Source of the DNA: Leptodactylus fallax
Taxonomy: Eukaryota > Chordata > Amphibia > Anura > Leptodactylidae
Length of the DNA stretch: 64,000 nucleotides
Direction of reading: 5' to 3'
NCBI GenBank assembly: GCA_947044405.1
Contig: CAMRHE010000324.1
Span: 248,001-312,000, forward strand
The notes under the pieces are model-generated. The model made no database searches. It saw only the letters and a program-made list of their open reading frames with translations, and had not been told where the DNA came from. The position numbers and the translations under genes are program-made. Of this stretch, positions 34,230 to 46,509 are shown in pieces (position 1 is the stretch's first letter; the number at the start of each line of letters is the position of its first letter).

Positions 34230-36517
34230 TAGCGTCTGAACCCCGGCATGAATTGGAGACCAGAGAAGACTCGGATGCTGAAAGTGCAGGAGAATATGAG
34301 CAATTGGATAGTGGATTGGTCAACATCTCCAAATCCTTTTTGCAAAAGGCTTTATTAAAAGCTCTTAACCCTGTACTGTTGGAGTTCGCTGATATTAAAT
34401 CTGAAATTCAGAATGTAGGCCACTGAGTTGATAATCTATAAAATGCCTACACCACAGTAAAGTCTCACTCCATGACTATGGCCTCATAACTGGTCCATTA
34501 CAAAGAATACATAGACTGGTCACTCACCTTAATTGAAGATCAAGAAAACAGGAAACTGAGAAAAAAACATTAGAATTAAGGGACTCTCAGAATCATGGTC
34601 CATTAAATCGCTTCCTAAGATGATGGACCAGCTTTTCACTGAATTGCTAGGCCCAGACCGTGCTGCCAAAGTTGTCATTGAGAGAATACACAGGGCGCTG
34701 AGACCGAAGCCAAAACAGGGCGATCTGCCCGTGATGTAATATGCGGTATCCTCTCCTACGTTGATACCTTGGCCATCCTAAAGGCAGCAAGAAACTGCAA
34801 GGTCATTACACTTGGGGACGACAAGCTTTCTATCTATCAAGACATAGCCCCATTGATATTGGCGAAAAGAAGATTATTACGGCCACTTTTAGAAGCATTT
34901 TGAGCCAGGAGCATACATTCCTTACTTTTACATACCTGCTAACTGTACCATTCTATCATTTCCCCTCCCCGCCCCATAGATCCCAGAATTCAATTCGACC
35001 AGTACAGATAGAGTCTTTAAAAAAAACCTTCATTATCTACTGGACCCATTGCCTTGCTCTTACAGATCCACGCTAACCCCTCTTGACCAGTTGTGATCAT
35101 GGCATCACTGAAGGTTACTACCTTCAATGTTAATGGCTTAAATTCACCAAACACCACCGTACTCTATGCTTAATACGCAGACTTCAGTCCAAGATCCTGA
35201 TGATACAGGAAACACATTTTAAATCCTCGAAAATACCTAAACTTCCCATGAACCAATTCAACCAATGGTTCTTTAGCCCTCCACCCCACATCTGCCTCCA
35301 AGGGGGTTGCTGTGGCGATACATAACACAGCTCCTTTCATCTGTCAACAACAGCACTCTGATGCGGAGGGATAGATTCTGTTTCTCAAAAGCTTAATAGC
35401 TTCTACACCAATTATAATAGCCAACATCTACGCTCCGAACCATAACCAGGTAGCCTGGCTACAACCGGCTCTTCAGGAACTAAAACTTTTTGTATCTGGC
35501 AACATCATATTAGTGGGTGACTTTAATATAGCGCTCAACCCATTACTTGACTTGTCTTCAGGTAAAACTACCATTTCGCAAAAAAAGCCCTAAGTATGCT
35601 TCATCTTAGCCTACAAGACCTTAATTTAGTTGTTGTCTGGAGACTACATCTCCCCTCAGTAAAAGACAACTTATTCTACTCTACCGCACAGAGACTGGAT
35701 TATATCCTATGCTCAACTTCTCTCGCTCAAACCTTCTTAAAAACTCAATACTGATTACATTAGCATTTCAGATCATTCTACAGTCTCGGTCGATCTTCTT
35801 CTGTCTGACCCAGGCAATGGACTTGGAGGCTGAATGAATCACTTCTTGATAATAATGATGTAGCTGTTCGAAGATATAGACAGTAAACCTAAAGACTACT
35901 TCTGACTCAATATCTCGCCTGAAGTTTCTCCTTTTACAGTTTGGGAGGCACATAAGTCTTATGCACGGGATCTACTAATAGCTAAAGCATCTGCTGTTAA
36001 ACGCAGAAAACAAAAAACAGATTGACTTTCTACTTACTCAAATTTCAGCTATGGAGAGAATTTATAAACTCCAAAATCGGGCTAAAGTACAAAATTACCT
36101 CATTGCTTTGAGAGACCAAACATCATTTGAGGTAGCGAAACATCACTTTTTAAATCATATTTTAAATACAGAATATATGCACATGGCGACAAAAGGGGTA
36201 AACTACTTTCCCACCTCATCAAAAAAGTGAGAGAGAAAGGGCATACAGTATATCAGCAGTCAAAAATCAGTCGGTCCTCTTGGAACGTGACACTCCAAAG
36301 ATCGCAGCTGCCTTCCAAGCTTTTTATTCTGAACTTTATAATTTGTATGAACATGCTTCTGAGTCAGAGTTGAGAGAGGGTTCCTACAAGATCTCTAATT
36401 TTCTAAGCGTCCTACATCTCTCGACCCTAAGTACCAAAGAGGCAAAGACACTGCTATCCCTCACTAACTGAACTTCAACAAGTAGTCAACAGTTTCCCAA
36501 ACGGAAAGAGTCAAGGC
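34230..36517 (+). pseudogene. L1 retrotransposon: ORF1 and 5' half of ORF2
   Basis: ORF1-like sequence starts about 34248 and, with stops, includes NIRIKGLSES, MMDQLFTELLGPDRAAKVVI and ERIHRALRPKPKQGD, the RNA-binding region of L1 ORF1. ORF2 begins near 35099 with MASLKVTTFNVNGLNSP, the start of the apurinic-type endonuclease. Later blocks include IIANIYAPN and a VGDFNIALNP-like motif near 35515, and KEAKTLLSLTN near 36450. The frame is full of indels. At 36517 it is interrupted, inside the reverse transcriptase, by the hAT-like element. Confidence 0.8.
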
Positions 36518-36956
36518 CAGTGGCGTAACAAAAGTCTTATGGGCCCCGGTGCAAACTTTTGATGGAAATTATTGACAGTGACGGTTGCGGGCGCTGCAGC
36601 GGTATCTCAGATACTTGAAAGGGATACAGCTGTATTACCCACAACTGCAGTTATCAAGAATGTGATGAGTGAGCAGCGCAGCGCCCGGCATATAAAAACA
36701 ATACTGTGAGCTGCGTGCTTTGGGAAACAAATGATCTTCAGGATCGTAACAGTCTAAGAGATAAAAGAGATCAGTGGGGGTCCAAAACCTGGGGCTCCTG
36801 CTGATCAATTCTTTAAAGTTATTGTGGTGCTTTTGTGAGTGCCGTGACTCCTTCCCTATTTACATTGAACAGCATCAGTCACCAAACAATGTTATTACAG
36901 CCTGTAATAACAGTGCACGGCTGCTATAAAACAGATGGCGTGTGATGTGAATAGTA

Positions 36957-37365
36957 AAGGGGCCCCAAACAGTATTATATGCTCCAGAGTGACCCCCACA
37001 CAGTATTATACACTCCTCAGTGGCCCCCACACAGTATTATATGCTCCACAGTGGCCCCCACACAGAATTATATGCCCAGCAGTGGTCCCCACACAGTATT
37101 ATATGCTCCAGAGTGGCCCCCACACAGTATTATACGCTCCACAGTGGCTCCCACACAGTATTATATGCTCCACAGTGGCCCCCACCCAGTATTATATGCT
37201 CCACAATGGCCCCCACCCAGTATTATATTCTTCACACTGGCCACCACCCAGTATTACATGCTCCAGAGTGTCCCCCAGCCAGTATTACATGCTCCACAGT
37301 GGTCCCCACCCAATATTATATGCTCCACAGTGGCCACCACACAGTATTATATGCTCTCAACAGCT
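36957..37365. repeat. 31-bp minisatellite (about 13 units)
   Basis: Tandem units of CCCACACAGTATTATATGCT followed by CCACAGTGGCC, 31 bp. This is the reverse complement of the unit at 396-1022. The array is open in all three plus-strand frames, giving repeats such as SPHSIICSTVA that are not real proteins. Confidence 0.9.
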
Positions 37366-37382
37366 CCCTCTGCTTCGTTGCT

Positions 37383-37426
37383 ATTATTATACTCTGGGGT
37401 CTCCTCAGACCCCAGAGTATAACAAT
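37383..37426. repeat. Conserved hairpin
   Basis: The arms ATTATTATACTCTGGGGTCT and AGACCCCAGAGTATAACAAT pair with one mismatch around CCTC. It lies between the 31-bp array and the GC-rich block, as in the other copies. Confidence 0.9.
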
Positions 37427-37907
37427 CGGAGGCCCAGGGAAGGTGAATAAAAATAACACTGATACTCACCTTGCCTCACCTTTCCTGGGCATCCTGGCTC
37501 AGTCTGGCTGTCTTCTGGATCTTTGGCGATCTTCTGACGTCCTCAGAGGTCACATGAGGGCACACTGATGTCATTACGCCGCTGAGCCCCATGTGACTGC
37601 TGAGGCCTCATGACATTATGGAAGGGTCCCGGAAAGGATGCTGAGCCCAGGAGAGGTGAGCATAAGTATTTATTATTTTAAGTCACCTCCCCTGGGCTAT
37701 CATCTATTGAAAAGGGGACTGGCAACATGCCGAGGCCCCTTTTCATTTACAATATGTATAGTGGTCGGGGAACCAGGCTTTCCCCAACCGCTATCATAGT
37801 GGTCCGGGGCCCCAGCCATCTCCAGCTGGCTGCGGGCCCTGTGCCCTGCCAGGCCCGGTCGCAGTTGCACCCCCTACGATCGCGATAATTATGCCACTGG
37901 TCTAAGC

Positions 37908-38413
37908 CCAGGTGGCTTTTACAAAAAATTCCAGAACACCTTACCTCCCCAACTGTCACTAATGCGTAGTGCTCTCAGGTAGGTTGAAGCATTTTTCCAA
38001 GCAAACACAAGAGGCACATATCACCTTGATAGCCAAAGAAGGCAAAGATCCTAATTTTTATAGTAGCTATTGCCCAATTTTCTTACTAATGCTATATTTA
38101 AAGATCGGGGCAAAATTACTGGTTCGTGGACTCAGACCATTAAAATCCTTGTCGGTTAATGATAAACAGGCAGGCTTTGTCAGAGATAGGGAGGGCAAAG
38201 ACAATACACACAAAAGATTAAGTCCCAACTAGTCCTTCTCATCGTATATGCGGCAAAGGTATTCGATTGAGTTGACTGGGGTTTTATGAGAGCTACTTTG
38301 GGAACTTTCAGTCTGCCCAAAGCTTTCATTACGGCTATTTTCTCCCTTTATTCTGAGCCTCATGCCAGACTTAAAGTCAATGGCATTCTATCTCCTTACT
38401 TCCATATCTCAAA
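37908..38413 (+). pseudogene. L1 ORF2 reverse transcriptase, continued after the hAT-like insertion
   Basis: The L1 resumes in phase with PGGFYKKF. It then shows EAHITLIAKEGKDPNFYSSY, LKIGAKLLVRGLRPL and DKQAGFVRDREGKDN, followed by LPKAFITAIFSLYSEPHARL and KVNGILSPYFHISNG. These are consecutive reverse-transcriptase blocks of L1. The readable text stops at HISNG, where L1 proteins continue with the T.QGCPLSP block; that block appears instead on the opposite strand near 39655. Confidence 0.8.
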
Positions 38414-38479
38414 TGGATGGGTTAATGTGATTGAGAAAGACACGGGTCCTGTACTATCTAGTGAGTAGCTTAAAGGAAT

Positions 38480-39670
38480 TCTTTTGAGTTTTGACACACC
38501 TACAGAATTCATGGGAGCAGGACAAGATTTGCTTAATTTCATCAGGAGAGAACTTGAGTTCTAGTTTCTTTTCCCATTCACTAATATATTAGGGTTTGGT
38601 GGGGTGGGAGGGCGAAAATAAGTTTTCATATATGTTAGATACTGAGTTACTGATTGGGGTAGTTTCTCAAGTCAGTTAAGACTTCTGAATAGGAATGCAA
38701 TGGAGTGGAGAAAGAATCAGCAAGAGAGGCAGAATGAAAATGAGTACAGGATATATGAGGGTGGTCTTCTTTAGGTAGAAAGGTTAGCAGGTCAGGCAGA
38801 GATGGAGTTGTCAATGAAGTGTAACTATGGACCATGAGGAGGCAAGACCAGGGAAATTGAAATTGGACTGTTTTTGTGTGCCAACTTGGAATGAGACCTA
38901 GAGGTAGGAGAGGGGAAGGGTCATCCTGTTAGGAAAGGGATGAAGTGAAATCTTGCCATACGCAAGTGGTACCTCTTGTGATGTCTCTGGGCACCAGAGG
39001 AACCAGTGGTGGGAGGTGGGCAGTAGTTTTTTTTTCTTAATTTTGACGTGGATAAGAGGGAGCCGTTGGTAGCTAAGTTTGTAGCAGTTGTAGGGGTCTG
39101 GGAGCGCCAAGCTTCCCTGCTCCTTGTGCCATGTGAGTAAAGAGAAAGGTAGTTGCAGGTGAATGTCTTGCCACAAGAACGAGATAGAAAGGCTGCAAAG
39201 CCTTTTGAAAAAGGAGGTAGGGAAATGGTGACTGTTTGCAATACGTAGAGTAACTTGGGCAGGAGGTACATTTTCAAGATGCTTTTCCTGCCCATCCAGG
39301 AAATATACGGGATGTGTATATTGGATAGTTGGCATTTAATGTCAGCTAGAAGAGCGGTGTAGTTAAGTAATCCCAAGTACTTGTTAGGGCATGTCTCTTT
39401 TAATCAAAGATTCCTAGTCACGACTAGGATCTTTTTTAGTGGCAGCTTAGAGGGTTTAGGGGGTGTCATTTTGGGGCAGTGACTTATGTTGATGATGGTT
39501 GACAATGGTAGTGCTTTGTTGAGATGCTTTATGAAGAGAAGTATCAATGTTTCCACTTCTGATGCCAGGCAGTCTCTCAGCTTGGCCTATTTGATTTTGA
39601 CCATGGCATGATTGCGCAGAGTCTAAGTAGTTGCCACAGGGAGAGGAGAGGGCATTGCATGGAATATTGC
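38480..39670 (-). pseudogene. L1 ORF2 C-terminal half, opposite strand
   Basis: Read on the minus strand from about 39670, there is a possible QCPLLSL (like QGCPLSP) at 39655-39640. It is followed by LGLLNYTALLADIKCQLSNI, SWMGRKSILKMYLLPKLLYV and LQTVTISLPPFSKGFAAFLS, then WCPETSQEVPLAYGKI-like text down to about 38900. These are the thumb and C-terminal parts of L1 ORF2 (KM.LLPKLLY.LQT is diagnostic). The catalytic FADD box that should lie between QGCPLSP and the thumb is not seen, so there is a gap. The segment may be the inverted second half of the same L1 or a second insertion. Confidence 0.7.
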
Positions 39671-41807
39671 ATGCACATAGCCATCAAGTGGGAATAGGGT
39701 GCCTCAAATACGTAATTGCTTGTCAAGATCATGGCGTTATGTTCAGGCAGGTGAGGGAGCACCACTTGAAAAACGCAAGATGACCTGGAACAGCAAAAGG
39801 GTGGTAAAAGTTGCTTGGCAGGCAATAACGGGACTCCTGCACGACTGTTTGGGATCGGAGGCTGGTAGTTGTTCTTCTCAGCCGAAGGTAAGTACAGGCT
39901 GGGATGTGTAAGCGGGGATCGTCAATGTTAGAACAGCTAGTGGTTCAGGTATGACAGGTCTCATCGAGAGGACGCACTACTCGATTTGAAGAATGTTTAA
40001 TTGTTTTATCAGTAACAGGGTGCAAAGTGTATACAGATCAGCTATGATAATAAAACTACCAAAACTACCTGGCTAGTGTTATACAGGTCCCCTTGTGCTT
40101 CAAAAATCTTTCTAACCTGTTGAAGCATGAACTCCATAAGCCCTCTAAACAGGGCCAGCGTCGGTCAGTGTGTGTACATGTTCTGTCTTTGTTTCTATGT
40201 ACATGTTCTGTCTTCTATGTGTGAGTGTGTCTACATGTTCTGTCCTCTGTGTGTGTGGGCTGTATATACAGGTTTCAGAGGCACTGTATATATTTATACA
40301 TCATCTGTGGGAGCTCACTCGTCATCTGCAATGAGCATTTCTCAATACAGGTGAAGGCATTCATTGCACTGTTAACCATATTAAACCCCATTCACACAAT
40401 GGAATCTGGTGCTGATTTTGCAGATTTCAACCCAAAATCAGTGGCAGATTCAGCCCTCATTCATGTTGAAAAAATAAGTGTCCATCTTGATCTTGCCATG
40501 GATTTCGCAACCGATTAGATGCATTCATTCAAACTCCATTCATTTGGGCTTAATCATCAGCGGAAAGTTGGTTGGCAGAAAATGAAGAGGAATTCCATTT
40601 CATTTTCTGAAGTCTGAATGGGCCTAACACTTATATACTGCCTCTGTATTATACTTATATACAGTTCTATGTACTTCTCATCCTCTGTATTACAGTTCAT
40701 TCCATCAGGTCTGCCTCCACTCAATTTTGGGTATTTTTTGCTGCAGCGCTTTTGGACGAAATGCTGCTGTCAAAATTAAGTGGGCCACAAAGGAGCCCAC
40801 TGAGGCTCTATCATCCAAGGACCCGCGCAAACCTAGAGCCAGCCCTGTCTCTAAAAGTGTTTTGTTGTGTCTGGCACCAAGCAGATCCTTTAAATTATCC
40901 AAATCAAAGGGGATTGAACTTGATTTTCTTGTGCATCCCACAGATTTCGAACTGGAAAATATGAAGACCAAATTCCCTCCTCTCTTTCATGTTCCTCATA
41001 CATTCCTGAACATTTTTGCAGTGTGGCAGGAAATATTATCTTGCTGATCACCAGTAATGTTTAGGTAGGTGGTACATGTCAAATTAACATCAATATTCTC
41101 AGCAGAACGTTGTCCAGAGGATTCTACTTAACTTCTTCTCATAATGCCATCTCTTCCCCTGGTGACGTACACTCACTTGGCCATCCACATGATGTACAGT
41201 AAAATAAAAAAATTCTTCTGACTAGGTCTTCTTTTTCTACTGCTTCATGGTCAAATTATAATGCTTATATACCCATCATATGTGCTTTCAGTGGTGAACA
41301 GGGGTTTGCATAGCTATTCTGACTTGTCTGGAGTGATGCTGCCTCATACATATCAAGGTGTGATGCACTGTGCCTTCTCACACTTCTACACCATAGCCAA
41401 CATTAACTTTTTCAGTAACTTGTGCTAAACTAGTATTTCTGTGAGATTATACCAGACAGGGTAGTTTTTTCTCCATATGCAAAAGCTTGTAAAACTGATA
41501 AAGCCATATTTCCTTCCATGTTGCAGGTTCAAAATTTACCTTTCTTTGGGCCACTTTTGGTAGATACTGCATACTACTAATGCAACATAGTCTGATCCAA
41601 TTGTCTAGTTATCACAATTTTGCCCCTGTCAAAATAGCTCAGATCCTTTGGCTTGCCAATTTTTCTTACAGATGTATGTGTACAGAGAGAGAGAGAGAGA
41701 CAGAGAGAGAGACAAAGTATTTCTGCCATCTCACAGCTGCTGGTGGTCATTATTGTGGCATCCAGATAGAGAAAATACTCCTGAACATGCAGAAAAAGGC
41801 GAACATA
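39671..41807. other. Interval with decayed foldback repeats, no recognised gene
   Basis: A loose repeat of ACATGTTCTGTC lies at 40175-40245. Positions 40388-40630 have ends CCCCATTCACACAATGG and GTCTGAATGGGCC, a probable small foldback element. Positions 40625-40697 match 4985-5055 in reverse. A (GA)n tract lies at 41682-41711. A 106-codon plus-strand frame at 40727-41047 shows no recognisable motif and is treated as chance. Confidence 0.45.
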
Positions 41808-42151
41808 CACTGACAAGCAAAAGGGTAATAATGTTTTGAACTTTTGACTTTCAGGCTCCATACCAATTGTGCAAGTTCTCCCACTTAAAAAGATGAGGCC
41901 GGCCTGTAATTGACATCATAGGTAGACCTCAACTATGAGAGACAAAATGAGAAAACAAATCCAGAAAATCACATTGTCTGATTTTTAAAGAATTTATTTG
42001 CAAATTATGGTGGAAAATAAGTATTTGGTCAATAGCAAAAGTTCATCTCAATGCTTTGTCATACACACGTGTACAGTGTCCATATTAGGACATCCTCAGA
42101 TCCTCAGATATCAGTGTCAAACATCAGATTAATAGCAGTTTACAACAGTGA

Positions 42152-42973
<822 letters not shown>

Positions 42974-43167
42974 GTTAAGGGTATCATCATTTCTGTCCAG
43001 GCCTGTTTCATGAGTTTTCTTTTTTTTTTTAATTCTGTTGAAGCATGGTTGAAAAGCAATGTCTGACTTTCATTTTTTCATTTCATAGCATTTTTATATA
43101 TTATTACTTTTGTCAGATTCAAGTTATTTCTGTGACCATTGTGGGTTTTTCTTTCATTAAATGAGGG

Positions 43168-44016
43168 TGTGAAAGATCCTCAGTGCGCCAACACCACCAC
43201 ACCTGAGTCTTCTTTCATATAAAACCACACTCACCACCAGTGAGTGCCGGGTTCACAAGATAAATACAAGACAAGCTTTCTAAATTTTATATATTTATTA
43301 ACCCCTAAATGGGTCGGTATTAACATCTAACACATGCAGTTCAGAACAGATATGCAGATATATACAAGCATTAACAGTTACTAGTTACAATATACAGTAC
43401 TTAAAATAAAAGGGAATAAAGGTGAAATAATTACTTTACCACGCATCTCCTTGATGTGGCTCTATAGTCCAACACTCACACATGCTCTGTCATGTGTGAA
43501 TCACCCAGTGGAGGCTTCTTGGCATGTGGCATTAACTCCTAGCATGTGGCATCACAGTATATTCCAGCCTGCATGCTCTCATCACAGTCTCTCAGTAAAC
43601 TCTTGTAGTCTCAGCACAGTCTCCTCCCATTGCCTCTTACCTCATCTTTTATACCCTTTATGCCACCTCCCAGAATGAGGTCACTGGCGGCAGCAAGTCT
43701 GATTGAATAATGCACTCAAGTCCAGATTTTTTGTATAGAGCTGAGACCAAGTGGAATGATACAATGTTATCAACCAGGTCTGATCTCCCTGCACAATGCA
43801 TGTTTCTTTGATCACTCAGAGCTGTGTAGGAATACAATGGAGCCCTGCTGGGATGGATACAAAGCCCTATTGTTCCAGTGTTGCTACTACTGCCAATATA
43901 CACCTGGGCTTACAGCTGCACACATTATGAATAAATGCAGGTAAGAAGGGAGATACTATACCCAGAGATCAAAATACATCTCTGAGTTATAGCCATATTT
44001 AAGCAGAATCATCACA
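43168..44016 (-). repeat. 3' LTR of the nested LTR element
   Basis: 849 bp with TGTGAAAG..ATCATCACA borders on the plus strand. It matches 46510-47364 almost base for base. Differences include CCACCAC versus CCGCTGTGGCC near the outer end, GGGTCGG versus GATTCGG, CCACGC versus CCAAGC and ATCATCACA versus ATCATTACA. The frames at 43451-43944 are LTR artefacts duplicated in the other LTR. Confidence 0.92.
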
Positions 44017-44030
44017 CCTCCCCCTTTTAG
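44017..44030 (-). promoter_or_regulatory. Polypurine tract of the nested LTR element
   Basis: On the minus strand the sequence CTAAAAGGGGGAGG lies directly before the LTR's first TG, at the normal position for plus-strand priming. It fixes the transcription direction as minus. Confidence 0.8.
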
Positions 44031-44478
44031 ATGGGGATTGTAGGAAGTAGGGACCTGTGTCCCTCTTCTGAGAGCACCTCCACCTCAAGCTTCTCAGGCT
44101 CTGGCCCCAAGGCTCCCTCACCTCCCCCCGGCATCCCAGCAGACTCGGGCCTTGTCAGACTCCGAGGGTGGTTGAGAGCCACGCGCCTTCAATATGTCCA
44201 GACTAGGGTCAGCTTGGACAGCATCTCTGAACTCTTGGCTGGAGTGAGACAAAAGAAAGGTGCATGTTACATAGCTGCTGGACCCTTCTGGCTCTCTAGT
44301 CTGACTAGGGACACTTCTAAGGCTCAGGCCCTAATCCACGTACACTTGGCTACCTCCTGCCTGTTCTGGGTCCGCTTTCTGAGTGCTGGCACCCTGTGGA
44401 GCCACACTCATAACCCCAAGTCTTTGGGATACCAGTTCAGAGACCCTATCCCGGCGGTCTCTCAGGGTCTCTCTCACA

Positions 44479-46369
44479 CTAGCCGCTAGTTGGGAGAGTT
44501 CTAGGGGATTCTGCACCTCCCCCTTTTGCTTCCAAACCTAGGGGCACCTCTGGTTCTGGCACAGGTATGTTTGGACCCTGTTCCTCCTCTACTTGGGTGG
44601 GTGATGCTGATACCTTGGGCAAATGACTGAGATCATGCTTCCCCAACCCTTCCCCCCACAATACATTGACAGGTAATACATTGGACATATCCCCTTTTTG
44701 GATCACACCTCCAGTACCCCATGCCATCTGCACTTGGGCCATGGGCACTCCTGGAATAGAACTGGACCGAAGAGACGAGTATGTCTCATACCTGCCGGAC
44801 TCCTCCGGCTTCAAGAGAGTGAGGCTAGTCATGGCGGTCTCAGCACCGACTCCAGGTGGTGTAGGCAACGGTTCAAGGGTCGGAGCGCCCTCCACCCTTG
44901 TAGCACTCTGGCTGCGGGCTAACACCGCACTACCAGCAGTCCGTCCCTTGCCTGGATCGGCCATGAGATCCCTATAGCCTACCTGACCACCTGGCACATG
45001 GTCAGCAGTTGGGTGCTTATCGGATGCACTGGGCGAAATAGTAGAAGTCGCATCCAGTGACTCAGAAGAGCTACCCTGTACACTTTCACAACAAGCATTG
45101 GCAATTACATTGACAGTACCTTCATTAGCAATTGTTAATTCACACCGGGCCTCAGTGAGATCTGCAGTAGACATGTTAACAAGCTGGGAGGGAGACGCCC
45201 CCGCACATGTGGGTGTGTCTACAGACAAAGTCTCATTGGCTCCTAGCACGGGGGGTGAACAAAGCATCAATAACATTTTTGCTGAGCTGGGTTGCAGGAA
45301 GCTCATTTGCATCTTCCCTGCTCTCAGCTGAAGGCAACTCATTAGCATTTACACTTACTGCCATGGGAAGTATCTCAGAGGGGGGGTTACGGGCCCTCTC
45401 TGCAGATATGACAGACACATTATCAACATTAATTATAGACAGTTTATCACAGTAAATTGGGGTGCTCCCCACCCCATATTGGGACATCATAGGTCCTAAA
45501 TGAGTTCCCAACAGTACATTAGCAAGCAAATCAGTCAATAGTCCCACAGTCCGCATTCCATTTCCTGCACCCCCGTCCAGACACACAGATGGGCCACCTG
45601 CTGTGGCTTGGGAACAAAGGAAGTTCTCAGGGTGGTTGGGGCACTCCTCCTTGAAATGTCCTGTCTGGTTACAGGCATGGCCCTGCCGCACCTCCCCTTG
45701 GGGTTTGGGGAAGGTCACTAGGGTGCCCAGAGTTCTTGGGACAGGGGAGGGACCACCCGGGGCATAGTTTGTCTCACCCAACCTGACGACAGACGGCTGT
45801 GGTGAACTCCGGCCTGGCTTCTCCTTCCAACTTGAGGGTCTCTGCAGGGTTGTTGGAGTTTGCGCATGGGCGGTTTGTGCCCGCTGGGAGAGCTCCATCC
45901 TTTTGAGCTCAAGCTGATACTGCCGTTCTCGTTCTGCTGCCTCACGATCAGCCTGCCGTTCTGCTGCCTCACGATCGGCCTGCCGTTCTGCTGCCTGCCG
46001 TTCTCGTTCTTGTTCTACAGCTTCCTGAAAACGGTACAACACCTGCAGGTATGTGTTAAGGTCACTGGTGCCTACTTGCTGCAGGGTCGTTTGCCAGTAT
46101 GAAACCATTCCCCCCACAAGGCTGGGGCTACTGGCCTCTCCTGGTGAAGTAATCCTTGGGACCGGGCTGCTTGCTGCACTTCCTGGCCTAGCCCCAAAAT
46201 CAGGACTCTGCATAGCTGTGGCTGCCTCCATTTCAGCCATACGCTCAGGATCTCCAAAAGCTTGGTTCAGCAGTTCTGGAGATCTGCTTCTGAGCCCACT
46301 AGCCATCCACTGGTATTTGCCAAATAAAAGATAGGATAGAATACAAAGAGTAAGGGAGGGGAATAGCAC
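44479..46369 (-). pseudogene. Gag-like polyprotein with protease-like region
   Basis: The frame from 46369 (378 codons) has a coiled, charged stretch (ERERQAAERQADREAAERQA and on to about residue 165). It then has a zinc-knuckle-like GHACNQTGHFKEECP whose first cysteine is lost, as in nucleocapsid regions. TVGLLTDLLANVLLGTHLGP resembles the C-terminal part of a retropepsin, but the catalytic DTG is not evident. At about 45250, near a run of six G, the frame shifts and continues as an acidic Ser/Pro-rich tail to 44479. Together they cover about 630 codons. Reading continues upstream of the first ATG only briefly. Gag would package element RNA. No polymerase follows. Confidence 0.65.
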
Positions 46370-46488
46370 TGTATCAAACTTTCACTGTATCTCAATGCTT
46401 GCTTTAATACCGAGCTTGTCTCATAGGATTACTACAATCCCCAGCGTTTGAGGGATAAAGGTCCCCAACGCACGCTGTTTATCCTAAG

Positions 46489-46508
46489 ATCCCACTACGC
46501 TGCCACCA
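46489..46508 (-). promoter_or_regulatory. tRNA primer binding site (leucine tRNA-like)
   Basis: On the minus strand TGGTGGCAGCGTAGTGGGAT starts one base after the 5' LTR. It ends in the TGG that pairs with a tRNA CCA tail. It resembles the complement of the 3' end of a vertebrate leucine tRNA (TGGTGGCAGCGGTGGGAT, recalled from memory), with a small insertion. This supports minus-strand orientation. Confidence 0.6.
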
Positions 46509-46509
46509 A

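Larger units (their letters stand above)
36518..37899. mobile_element. hAT-like non-autonomous element inserted in L1
   Basis: The ends CAGTGGCGTAACAAAAG and (reverse complement of the right end) CAGTGGCATAATTATC are inverted repeats. GTCAAGGC (36510-36517) and GTCTAAGC (37900-37907) flank them, an 8-bp duplication with two mismatches. Removing the element and one duplicate restores the L1 reading phase NGKSQGPGGFY, a conserved reverse-transcriptase motif, which independently confirms both borders. The interior holds a 31-bp minisatellite, a hairpin, a GC-rich block with GATGTCATTACGCC near 37570, and no transposase. Confidence 0.85.

Noticed and set aside
36935..37568. Three plus-strand frames of 147-182 codons with ITCSTVAP-like repeats
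   Set aside because: These too are translations of the 31-bp array and its flank inside a hAT-like element.
37908..39670. Twin priming as the cause of the inverted L1 half
   Set aside because: Twin priming leaves the 3' end and poly-A at an outer edge. Here the 3' end of the reversed half points to the middle of the structure, and no poly-A is seen there.
40727..41047. A 106-codon plus-strand frame considered as a host exon
   Set aside because: No recognisable domain, no convincing splice sites on both sides, and lies among decayed repeats.
43451..43944. Frames of 62-81 codons duplicated at 46799-47292
   Set aside because: They are identical because they lie in the two LTRs; no protein motif is present.
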